Assembly (NCBI GenBank): GCA_036378735.1
Contig: DASUVX010000013.1
Location: 1-7,906 of the forward strand
Reading direction: 5' to 3'
DNA from: GCA-003244245 sp036378735
Lineage (GTDB): Bacteria; Actinomycetota; Actinomycetes; Mycobacteriales; Pseudonocardiaceae
Length of the DNA stretch: 7,906 bases
Each line of letters starts with the position of its first letter. The stretch's first letter is position 1. Below are positions 1-6,700 of the stretch, in pieces. The notes under the pieces were generated by a model. The model was given only the letters and a program-made list of their open reading frames with translations. It made no database searches and had not been told where the DNA came from. The position numbers and the translations under genes are program-made.

Positions 1-312
1 GTTGAAAACTCGCGCGACTACCTGCTAAGTGCCCAAGACCTCACATGCGATCCATTCGCCGAGAGTGGATCGAAACCAAGGTGATCACTAGTCGCTAACG
101 GCGGGCCGGCCGGGTGAACTGCGTGACGCGCGGTACCCTGCGGCGCCTGCCTACGCCGCTGGTGGCACGACACTGGGGTCGGCGGCCGACGGCACCGTAA
201 GCACCCCTTCGAGCTGTTCGACGCCGCTTGAACTGCCCACTCACTGTCTTGTGGCGCGCACAGCTTGGTCGTCGGCGTGTATCTGCGGGTACCGTCGGTT
301 TCTCTTTCGGAT
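1..312. other. Stretch without a supportable gene
   Basis: I find no convincing gene here. The plus-strand frame from base 1 is open for 27 codons and stops with TGA at 82-84; it could be the tail of an upstream gene, but the peptide is not recognisable. A minus-strand open frame across 18-404 has a Cys/Arg/Pro-rich, family-less translation and runs into the start of the VOC gene, so I treat it as chance. The stretch holds one 7-base inverted repeat (48-72) and an 8-base palindrome GTGATCAC (81-88). The last part probably carries the promoter of the VOC gene. Confidence 0.5.
48..72. repeat. Short inverted repeat, possible hairpin
   Basis: CGATCCA at 48-54 is the exact reverse complement of TGGATCG at 66-72, with an 11-base spacer. 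It lies just before the TGA at 82-84 of the frame that is open from the window edge. It may be a weak terminator or an operator, or chance; there is no T-tract. Confidence 0.25.
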
Positions 313-1191
313 ATGTGGCCACACAACGGGAATGCGTCGAGGGTGGTGGTCAGGGACGCATCGTTCGTACCCGGGTCGGTGTGTTGGGTGGATGTGTCGA
401 CCACCGATCCGGGCCGTAGTCGACGGTTCTACAGCGAGTTGTTTGGCTGGACCTACCAGATCGCCTCACGACACGGCCGCGAGCGGTACATGACCGCGTC
501 GCGCGACGGTCGCCCGGTGGCTGGCCTGGCGGAGACCGCGATACCGGCTGGTCACCCTGCTGCCTGGACGCTGTATTTGGCCAGCCGCAACGTGAAGCGG
601 ACCGCGCAGCTGCTAGGCGGGTGGGGTGGCCAGGTGTTGTTGGGTCCGACGGATGGCGGGCAGGGCAGCGTGCTCATCGGGGTAGACCCGACCGGTAGCG
701 TGATCGGTTTCTGGCAGCCCGCGCGGCCCTGGACGTTCGGCACGATCAGTCCGGGATCGTTGTACTGGGCTGAGCTGGACACCTGGGACGGCGTGCGGGC
801 TGATGCGTTCTTCGCAAACCTGTTTGGCTACCAGCAGCGCCAGATCGGATATGGCATCGACGTGGACTACACCACCTGGTCAGGTAAGGGACAGACGATG
901 CTGGGACGGTTGCAGATGAACCGGACCTGGGCAGACCCCGGCTGCGCAGCCCACTGGACGCTGCACTTTGCGGTGGACCCGCAGATCGGCACTGACGCCG
1001 CGGCCGATCAGGTCCTTGCATTGGGCGGCCGGGTGGACGTTGATCCCTACGACACCGCCTTGGGGCGCATCGCGCGGGTCGCCGATCCCTATGGAGCCGC
1101 CTTCGCCTTGATCGACCCCACCGATTGGGTCGATGCCGCCGCCGACCTCGCGGCCGGCTCGGCCCGAGTAGACGATCCCTACGACGACTGA
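313..1191 (+). CDS. Double VOC-domain (glyoxalase/bleomycin-resistance fold) protein, Cfp30B-like
   Basis: This 292-residue protein has two tandem VOC modules, about residues 24-136 and 149-270. Each starts with a strand of the type VCWVDVSTTD or SLYWAELDT, continues with a helix ending in FYSELFGW or FFANLFGY, and closes with a DPTGSVIGFWQ or DPYGAAFALI strand. This layout matches actinobacterial two-domain proteins such as mycobacterial Cfp30B (Rv0577, about 261 residues), whose biochemical substrate I cannot state. VOC proteins form metal-binding cups used in glyoxalase, dioxygenase or drug-sequestering roles; I cannot assign the activity. It should be cytosolic, with no signal peptide. 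The C-terminus is a short acidic tail rich in Asp. The start is uncertain: ATG 313 is chosen, but TTG 265 and GTG 343/346 are in frame, none has a good ribosome binding site, and the family length would favour the GTGs. The cupin gene follows 74 bases downstream on the same strand. Confidence 0.85.
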   Translation: MWPHNGNASRVVVRDASFVPGSVCWVDVSTTDPGRSRRFYSELFGWTYQIASRHGRERYMTASRDGRPVAGLAETAIPAGHPAAWTLYLASRNVKRTAQLLGGWGGQVLLGPTDGGQGSVLIGVDPTGSVIGFWQPARPWTFGTISPGSLYWAELDTWDGVRADAFFANLFGYQQRQIGYGIDVDYTTWSGKGQTMLGRLQMNRTWADPGCAAHWTLHFAVDPQIGTDAAADQVLALGGRVDVDPYDTALGRIARVADPYGAAFALIDPTDWVDAAADLAAGSARVDDPYDD

Positions 1192-1252
1192 CAACGCCCT
1201 GCCGATGTCGCGTGCGGGGAGCTTCGCCGTGCGTCGGGGCGCAGCGAACTTA

Positions 1253-1258
1253 TACGCT
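1253..1258 (+). promoter_or_regulatory. Possible -10 box for a leaderless cupin mRNA
   Basis: TACGCT fits the actinobacterial TAnnnT -10 pattern and ends seven bases before the cupin ATG at 1266. The expected transcription start therefore falls at or next to the A of the ATG. No Shine-Dalgarno sequence precedes the ATG, which fits leaderless translation. No clear -35 element is visible. Confidence 0.35.
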
Positions 1259-1265
1259 TCTGCAG

Positions 1266-1550
1266 ATGACACGCGAGGAGATAAAGAAAGCATTCGCGGA
1301 TGAGGGATTGTCACCTCACTCGTGGAGCAACACTGCCAACTACGTGTACGCAGCACATTCGCATGAGTACGACAAGGTGCTGTACTGCGTGCAAGGGGAG
1401 GTGACGTTTCACATGAACGACGGTGACGTCCTGCTTCGTGCTGGGCAGCGCGTCGATATTCCGGCTGGCACTCGACATGCGGCGACGGTTGGTCCAGACG
1501 GCGTGGAGTGCATGGAGGCCGCTCGCGGTGAGAAGCCCCCGACTGACTGA
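1266..1550 (+). CDS. Small single-domain cupin protein
   Basis: This is a 94-residue single-domain cupin, probably a complete small beta-barrel. Motif 1 is HSHEYDKVLYCVQG (H31, H33, G44) and motif 2 is G60 to H71 (G-x5-P-x-G-x2-H). The three metal-ligand histidines H31, H33 and H71 are therefore present. The usual Glu of motif 1 is replaced by Lys37, and the last motif-2 Asn position is Val75, so metal binding may be weakened or altered. The substrate is unknown; small cupins of this size act as isomerases, dioxygenases or sugar- or ligand-binding proteins. No signal peptide is present. The ATG at 1266 has no Shine-Dalgarno sequence, and the frame stays open upstream into the VOC gene, but homology starts here. 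The last six codons form part of the terminator hairpin. Co-transcription with the VOC gene is possible as well as its own promoter. Confidence 0.82.
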   Translation: MTREEIKKAFADEGLSPHSWSNTANYVYAAHSHEYDKVLYCVQGEVTFHMNDGDVLLRAGQRVDIPAGTRHAATVGPDGVECMEAARGEKPPTD

Positions 1551-1564
1551 GTCGGGGGCTTCTC
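1530..1564 (+). terminator. Strong hairpin terminator overlapping the cupin 3' end
   Basis: Arms 1530-1544 and 1550-1564 pair perfectly over 15 base pairs around a five-base loop GACTG (1545-1549). Weaker pairs, including G-T wobbles, extend the stem by about three positions. The stem is C/G-rich and has no T-run, as is common in actinobacteria. The cupin stop codon TGA (1548-1550) sits in the loop and first stem base. The structure also lies 50 bases beyond the 3' end of the convergent small gene, so it could act in both directions. Confidence 0.75.
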
Positions 1565-1571
1565 GCTCGCG

Positions 1572-1584
1572 CTGGCAATGCCAG
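1572..1584. repeat. Short palindrome between convergent genes
   Basis: CTGGCA and TGCCAG flank a single central A. It lies between the cupin terminator and the stop of the convergent small gene. The one-base loop makes an RNA hairpin unlikely as it stands, so it could be a protein-binding palindrome or chance. Confidence 0.2.
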
Positions 1585-1614
1585 TCGATCATCGGCGCAG
1601 GCTTAGTTCTCTTT

Positions 1615-1848
1615 TCATCCGGCACGGCCGGCGTTAGCGCTGCCGCCAGCTCCGCCGACGCCGTTACCGGCGCTGTCGATCTGGTGGCCCAACGCGTCCG
1701 ACACCATATTGAACACGCCGTTCCCAGCGCTATCGTTGCCGGCGTTGCCGCCGCGACCCCCGGCGCTGAACAGGGACAAGACGGTACGGGTGGGCAGCAT
1801 CTCCACCTGGAGCCCACCGATGTCCGCGAAGCTCAATACATCAGGCAT
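1615..1848 (-). CDS. Small Gly/Asn-rich protein of unknown function
   Basis: This frame encodes 77 residues. The N-terminal part, about residues 1-30, is ordinary and partly hydrophobic: it starts MPDVLSFADIGGLQVEMLP and continues with TRTVLSLFSAGG. The remainder is Gly/Asn/Ala/Ser-rich (GGRGGNAGND, then GNGVFNMVSDALGHQ, then GNGVGGAGGSANAG). The composition recalls PGRS repeats, but there is no PE domain. The split into a structured leader and a Gly-rich tail also recalls a peptide precursor, though no modification enzyme is visible nearby. The ATG at 1848 is chosen over the in-frame GTG at 1950 because a strong GAGGGGG lies six bases upstream of it. There are no cysteines in this version and no clear signal peptide. 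It converges on the cupin gene. I do not recognise a function. Confidence 0.6.
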   Translation of the reverse strand: MPDVLSFADIGGLQVEMLPTRTVLSLFSAGGRGGNAGNDSAGNGVFNMVSDALGHQIDSAGNGVGGAGGSANAGRAG

Positions 1849-1854
1849 GCAGAT

Positions 1855-1861
1855 CCCCCTC
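1855..1861 (-). promoter_or_regulatory. Ribosome binding site of the small Gly-rich gene
   Basis: On the minus strand GAGGGGG is followed by a six-base spacer and ATG at 1848-1846. This is among the best Shine-Dalgarno matches in the window. It supports the 77-residue version and argues that the gene is really translated. Confidence 0.65.
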
Positions 1862-1885
1862 GAAGCGGCTCTCGGCGGACCGAAC

Positions 1886-1950
1886 GCAACAGCGAGTGTT
1901 GCCGGTCGACCAATTCCTACCCTGGCGGCGAAAAGGTCCACTGGCAACAC
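1886..1950 (-). promoter_or_regulatory. Leader with two mutually exclusive hairpins
   Basis: Read on the minus strand, GTGTTGCC (1950-1943) can pair over 8 bases with GGCAACAC (1903-1896). The core GCAACA of that second element (1902-1897) can instead pair over 6 bases with TGTTGC (1891-1886) across a five-base loop. The middle element cannot do both. The set ends about 38 bases before the small Gly-rich ATG, where an attenuator or other RNA switch would sit. It could equally be a cluster of protein-binding half-sites. Confidence 0.3.
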
Positions 1951-2086
1951 ACGCTCGCCCCTAAAAATTGACGTGCCTCCACCTAGCTGCGTAGCCGATC
2001 GTCGACTAGGTAGTTGGCGTATGAGTTAGGTATGCCGAGGAGGTCGCTGCCTTGCCCGAGCGCTTGACGTCGAAGTCGCCTCGGAC

Positions 2087-2899
2087 TCATGATGCGTTGC
2101 GCATGGTCATTCCGCCCAGCGAGATCGCGTACTCCTTCGCCTGGTCGTCATAACGGACATTGTAAGTTGTTGGGTAGTACGCATTCTTCTGGTAGGCCTG
2201 CGGCTGCTTAATCTCCTCATGCATGGCTGGTTTTGTCAACATCCACTCACGCGTCATCATCGGTTCGATAAAAGTATACGTGCCATCCCACGACCCGTTG
2301 ATGAGTGTTTCTTTGAACTCGTATTTGCCAGGTGCGAATCCTTCGGTGGCGTCCAGCCAGTGCAGACCCATGGCGGGCACCGTATTCTCAGCCAGTGAGC
2401 CGGGAGGTGTCACGTAGTCCCGCGGAACATACTTTTGATCGGGCAGGTGCGCGGCGCGTGTAGCGAAGTCTGGTTTGGTGGGATCGATCTGCTCCACTGC
2501 ACCCGTGGGCACCATGTAGAAATGCATGTCAAAGTGGGGCTTGCCGAACAGCTCCACCGGCTCATGCCCGTGACTGTTCCAGTTGAGCATAACGTGGTCG
2601 AAGGAAGTCGCCGAGGCCTGTTTCGGGAGGTTGAGTATCAACATGTGGGGTGGAACGGCGTCTTCCTGCGGAAGCCCATCCAACGATGCCGCCGACATGC
2701 GAATGCCGACCTCTGTCGGATTTCCGGCATTGTCAAACGTCGTGTAGGCCCTGGCCGTGCCGCTTCCGATGCTCTGCGGCTCACCGTAGAACGTGCCGCT
2801 TTTGTTTGATTGACCACTACCACACGCGGCAAGGGATGTTAGTGCTACGCAGGCGGCAAGGATCGGTCCCGTGTAGCGAAGCATTGCGCGAGAATGCAT
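2087..2899 (-). CDS. DUF5602-like (TTHB210-type) lipoprotein
   Basis: This is a 270-residue exported lipoprotein. The N-terminus has an Arg-containing n-region, a hydrophobic stretch of about residues 10-22 and a lipobox LAAC with Cys26, so the mature protein should be lipid-anchored on the outer face of the membrane. The body resembles the DUF5602 family, related to Thermus TTHB210, by overall pattern: a VPPHMLILNLP segment, a histidine-rich core (H110, H112, H122, H126), a second GLHW segment with H180, and a FIEPMMTREWM segment. The close histidines could bind a metal; this is inference. The start at 2899 has GAGG eight bases upstream; ATG 2884 is an in-frame alternative. The sampled GC is about 50 percent over 2281-2340, much lower than the protease gene downstream. 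The gene is divergent from the SnoaL-like gene. Function unknown. Confidence 0.82.
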   Translation of the reverse strand: MHSRAMLRYTGPILAACVALTSLAACGSGQSNKSGTFYGEPQSIGSGTARAYTTFDNAGNPTEVGIRMSAASLDGLPQEDAVPPHMLILNLPKQASATSFDHVMLNWNSHGHEPVELFGKPHFDMHFYMVPTGAVEQIDPTKPDFATRAAHLPDQKYVPRDYVTPPGSLAENTVPAMGLHWLDATEGFAPGKYEFKETLINGSWDGTYTFIEPMMTREWMLTKPAMHEEIKQPQAYQKNAYYPTTYNVRYDDQAKEYAISLGGMTMRNAS

Positions 2900-3037
2900 A
2901 ATTCAGCCTCACTTGGCAAGATTGTGTGACCGGGTAACGCCTGATCAGGGAATGCCCGTGGGCCGGGTCGCGGCCTGTCTAGTATGGCCAGCGCAGGGTA
3001 TCGTTTGCAACCCATATATATCATCGGGTACGGGCTT

Positions 3038-3055
3038 TGCAGATGTAAATCTGCA
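3038..3055. promoter_or_regulatory. Inverted repeat, candidate operator
   Basis: TGCAGAT (3038-3044) and ATCTGCA (3049-3055) are exact reverse complements separated by GTAA. An 18-base dyad with 7-base arms and a four-base spacer is typical of sites for dimeric repressors such as TetR or GntR types. It sits 139 bases before the lipoprotein start and 222 bases before the SnoaL-like start, next to an AT-rich island. No regulator gene lies in the window. Confidence 0.4.
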
Positions 3056-3268
3056 CTTAGCGGCGCTGATCTGGGCTCCTGGGGTGCACGGCGACGGGGA
3101 CCGCTGGTGGCCGGTCGAAAATCTTGGGTTGGTGGGTATCAACCATAGGCGGTCGCGGCTCTGATGGGTAAGCGGTTAGTCACAGCCGGCGAGGTGAGTG
3201 GCCCGCCGTGGAGGTCCCGGGCCGCGCTTCGATATGGATCCATGTCGGCGAAAAATAGCTACCAGAAT

Positions 3269-3273
3269 AGGAG
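3269..3273 (+). promoter_or_regulatory. Ribosome binding site deciding the SnoaL-like start
   Basis: AGGAG lies four bases before ATG 3278. The longer in-frame start at 3164 has no comparable site and would add 38 residues that do not look like part of the fold. Confidence 0.65.
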
Positions 3274-3277
3274 TGTC

Positions 3278-3715
3278 ATGGATATCAAGGAACTCGTTCA
3301 GAAGAGCGTGGACGATTGGAACGCCAAGGACAAGAAGGCGTTTGTCGCCAACTTCACCAAAAAGTCGGAGATCACTGGTCCAGGCGGGTTGGTGCTGCAC
3401 GGTCTGGAGGGGGTCGAGAAGCTATGGGACGTGTGGCAAGGCGCCTTACCAGACAACCAGGGCGCCATCGGCAATGTCTTCGCATCGGGTGATCGCGCAT
3501 GCGCTGAAGTGATCTTCGAGGGCACGCACACCGGAACTCTGGACATCGCGGACGGCCAGATCCCAGCCACCGGCCGCCGGGTGTGCGTCCCGATCGCGCA
3601 GGTTCACACGATCCGTGACGACAGGTTCGTCAGCTCACACCTGTACTTTGACCAGTTCGGACTGCTCGCCGAGCTGGGTCTGATCCCGGTAAATGGGCCT
3701 GCTCATCGAAGTTGA
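3278..3715 (+). CDS. SnoaL-like / ester-cyclase-fold protein
   Basis: This 145-residue protein has the NTF2-like SnoaL fold (cystatin-like cone). It begins with a helix containing VQKSVDDWNAKD, followed by FEGTHTGTL, an IPATGRRVCVPIAQVHTI strand pair, and the closing HLYFDQFGLLAELGLIP. The closing segment matches the ester-cyclase type, in which an Asp of the last strand is the acid/base residue; here that is D125. Histidines H84, H110 and H121 line the likely pocket region. Family members are polyketide cyclases, hydrolases, isomerases or unassigned small-ligand proteins, and no polyketide genes are nearby, so the substrate is unknown. No signal peptide is present. The 3' end overlaps the convergent protease gene by 13 bases. 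Confidence 0.82.
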   Translation: MDIKELVQKSVDDWNAKDKKAFVANFTKKSEITGPGGLVLHGLEGVEKLWDVWQGALPDNQGAIGNVFASGDRACAEVIFEGTHTGTLDIADGQIPATGRRVCVPIAQVHTIRDDRFVSSHLYFDQFGLLAELGLIPVNGPAHRS

Positions 3716-6700
3716 TCACTCCGGCGGGGTGGCAAGGGCGGTGCTGAGGTGGACGGACGGTCCTGAGTAGTCGGCGCGGTGGCTGCCGGTTCCTGTGCCA
3801 AGGTGGCCAGCGCCAGCTCTACCGCGGTGTCCAGCTGCGGGTCCAGACCTTGGGCCCATGCGTGCGGCGGCACGGGCACCTCCACATCCGGGTCCACGCC
3901 GTGGTTTTCCACCGACCAGCGCCGGTTGACGATCCACATGGCGTAGCGGGGCTGGGTCACTGTGGAGCCGTCCACCAGCTTGGTACCCGGGTCGATGCCG
4001 ACCACGCCGCCCCAGCTGCGCATACCCACGACCGGGCCGAGCCCGCGTTCCTGGATCATCGCGGTGACGATGTCGCCGTCGGACCCCGCGTTCTCGTCGG
4101 TGATGGTGATCAGCGGGCCGCGCCGCACGTCCCGGGGGTAGGTGTAGGGCTGCTTGCCGCGGGGCACGACCCACCCGGTGAGCTCACGGGCCAGCTTCTC
4201 CACCACCAGCTGCGAGGTGTGCCCGCCGCCGTTGCTTCGTACGTCGAGCACCAACGCCTCGCGCGACACCTCGATGTGCAGATCACGGTGCAGCTGCGCC
4301 CAGCCCAGCGGCATCATGTCCGGCACGTGCAAATAACCCACCCTGCCTTCGGTAGCTGTGTGCACAGCGGCGCGGCGATCGGCCACCCAATCGTGGTAGC
4401 GCAGCGGCATCTCGTCGGCCACGGGGACCACGACGACGGTGCGCTCGTCCTCAGACCCCGCTGCGCGTAGGCGCAGCTCGACGGGCTTGCTTGCGGTGCC
4501 GACCAGCAGCGGCCAGGGTCCGGTCACTGAGTCAACAGACCGGCCGTCGACCGCGACCAGCGCCTCGCCGGGTTGCACCGCGGCTCCCGGTGCCCGCAAG
4601 GGTGAGCGGCCTGCTGTCGCGGAGCTCTCGCCCGGTAGCACGCGGGTGATTCGCCAGAGCCCATCCTCGCCCCGCTCGAGGTCGGCGCCGAGGTGGCCCA
4701 GCTTCCGCGCCTCCTCCTCGGGTCGCTCCGGTGGTGTCTCGTAGGCGTGGGAAGTGCCCAGCTCGCCTTGGACCTCCCAGAGCAAGTCAGACAGGTCGTC
4801 GCGGGTGGCGATGCGATCCAGCAGCGGCCGGTAGCGCGCCAGCAGGCCAGGCCAGTCATTACCCGCCATGTCGGCTACCCAGAAGTTGTCGCGGATCAGG
4901 CGACCGGTCTCCTCGAACATCTGGCGCCACTCCGCGGCTGGCGTCACCTGCACCCGCACGCGCGACAGGTCGATATCGACGGTCGCCGATGGGTCGCCGC
5001 GCTCGGCATCCTCGTCAGCCGGTTTGTCGCTGGGCAGTACCCGCAGTTCTTCCTTGTCGCGGATCACCAGGCGGGTGCCGTCGCCGCTGACCCAGACCTC
5101 ATCGACGCCCTCATCCAGCACCGTCAACTTGCCAGTGGCCAGGTTCACGCGTTCCAGTACCGGACGCGGCGCCTCGTCATCGGGCGTGGCGAGGTCGTCG
5201 CCGAGCACGCCGTGCAGGGGCTTGCGCAGCCAGACCAGGCCGCCCTTCGCGGCGAGCAGCGACGAGTACCGCGCTGCCGGCACCGGGACCGGAACGGCGC
5301 GCTCGGTCAGGCCGTCGAGGTCCACCATGACGGTCACCTGGTCCTGGTCACTGCCCTGGCTGTCCTTGGCGGGCTTGCTGGCCCGACCCTGCGCGGTGGG
5401 GGCGAACGGCGACGGCGTGGTGGCCGCCAGCGGCAGCAGTTGCGGGCGGGTACCAGCGGCGAAGGACAGGTCGAAAACCTGCGCGTCATACATCGGGTCG
5501 AAGGTGCGGTTGGACAAGAACGCCAGGTGGCGGCCGTCCAGGGTGAAGGTGGGCGCAAAGTCCGCGAAGCGCAGCGTGGTGGCATCGACCACGGTGCTGT
5601 CGGTGACCCGAGCCAACTTGATCTGGCGCAGTGCGTACGGGCCAGGGTGTGTCCAGGCCAGCCACTGCGAATCGGGCGAGAAGGCCAGGTCAGCCACGGC
5701 GCCGTTGTCGCTGCGGGCCAGTTCGGTGTCCGCGCCGGTGGCGGGGTCGACTAGCAACAGCCTGCCGTCGTGCGCGGCCACCGCGAGCCGGTTCCCGTCC
5801 GGGGCGGCTGCAACGTCCATCACCCGTCCCAGCCGACCCACCGCCAGGGTGCGCGCACCTGTGCCGTCCCGCGCGGCCACGACCAGCGCATGCTCGCCCT
5901 GGGCGTCGCTGACCCACACCACGTCCTCGCCGAGCAGCCGGGGCAGCCGGGCACGCACCCCCGGGCCAGCGGCCAGCGCGCGCACCGGACCGTCTGCATG
6001 GGTCACCCACTGCACGCTGCTCCGCACCTCCACCGCGCTCGCCTGGCCGGTGCGGTCGACGGCGACCTCGCCCAAGTACTTGCCCGCGGGCACCGGGTCC
6101 GGTATGCGCGCGGCGCGGGGTCCCCCGGTGCGCAGCTCCAGCCGCCGTGGCTGGGAGTCCGCGGCCAGGTCGTCGAGTAGCCACAGCTCGCCGGCGGCGG
6201 CGTACACCACGCGCTCGCCGTCGGTGCTGGCGTGCCGAGCGTAGAAGCCGTCATGATCGGTGTGCCGGCGCAAGTCGGAGCCGTCCGGCAGCGCGGAATA
6301 CACGTTGCCGACGCCCTCGTGGTCCGAGAGGAACGCTACCCGCCCGCCTACCCACATGGGCGCGGTGAGCTGGCCGTCCAGCTCCGGCAGCAACCGGGCG
6401 AACAGCCCCGAGCCCCCGGGATCGATCCACAACCGCCCGGCCGTGCCGCCGCGGTAGCGCTTCCACATCGCCGGATCGCGGCGTCGCCCGCCGAAGCCGG
6501 TGCCGAGCACCACGCCACCTCCGGACGCGATGTCCAGCGCGGTGACCGGGCCGTATGGCAGCCGCTGTGCGGGGCCGCCATCCAAGGGCACCGCACGAGC
6601 CCAGGTGCGGTGGCGCAACGGCTCACGCACGGACGAGGCCACGTGCACCTGGTAGGCATCAGCCCAGCCCAGCACCCGAATGTGCGCGTCGCCCCACCAT

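Larger units (their letters stand above)
2900..3277. other. Divergent intergenic region with no gene
   Basis: No convincing coding region is visible. Short open frames on both strands (for example plus 2913-3164) have no ribosome binding site or family resemblance. The region lies between the divergent lipoprotein and SnoaL-like genes and should hold both promoters. It contains a 10-base palindrome CCTGATCAGG (2940-2949), an AT-rich island CATATATATCAT (3013-3024) that stands out in this GC-rich DNA and may be a promoter, and the inverted repeat at 3038-3055. Confidence 0.55.

Noticed and set aside
1..84. Plus-strand 27-codon open stretch ending in TGA, possible tail of an upstream gene
   Set aside because: Too short and not recognisable; a run of 27 open codons is unremarkable in GC-rich DNA.
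18..404. Minus-strand 128-residue open frame at the left edge
   Set aside because: No family resemblance, Cys/Arg/Pro-rich, no ribosome binding site noted, and it overlaps the start of the VOC gene.
1615..1848. Calling the small Gly-rich gene a PE_PGRS gene
   Set aside because: It lacks the roughly 100-residue PE domain and regular GGAGG triplet blocks; only the composition is similar.
1849..1950. Longer version of the small Gly-rich protein starting at GTG 1950
   Set aside because: The extra 34 residues look like translated leader, contain the competing hairpin arms, and the strong ribosome binding site serves ATG 1848.
1982..2085. Possible terminator of the lipoprotein gene (ACCTAG/CTAGGT and CCGAGG/CCTCGG arms)
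   Set aside because: Arms are only six bases with long interiors and no T-run, not better than chance.
2913..3164. Plus-strand 83-residue frame in the divergent gap
   Set aside because: No ribosome binding site, no family resemblance, and it crosses the candidate operator.
4693..6244. Long plus-strand open frames (4693-5754 and 4868-6244) opposite the protease gene
   Set aside because: They are antisense frames created by high GC at codon third positions of the tricorn gene. They have no recognisable domains, are Arg/Ser/Gln-rich, and the sense frame has full catalytic motifs.
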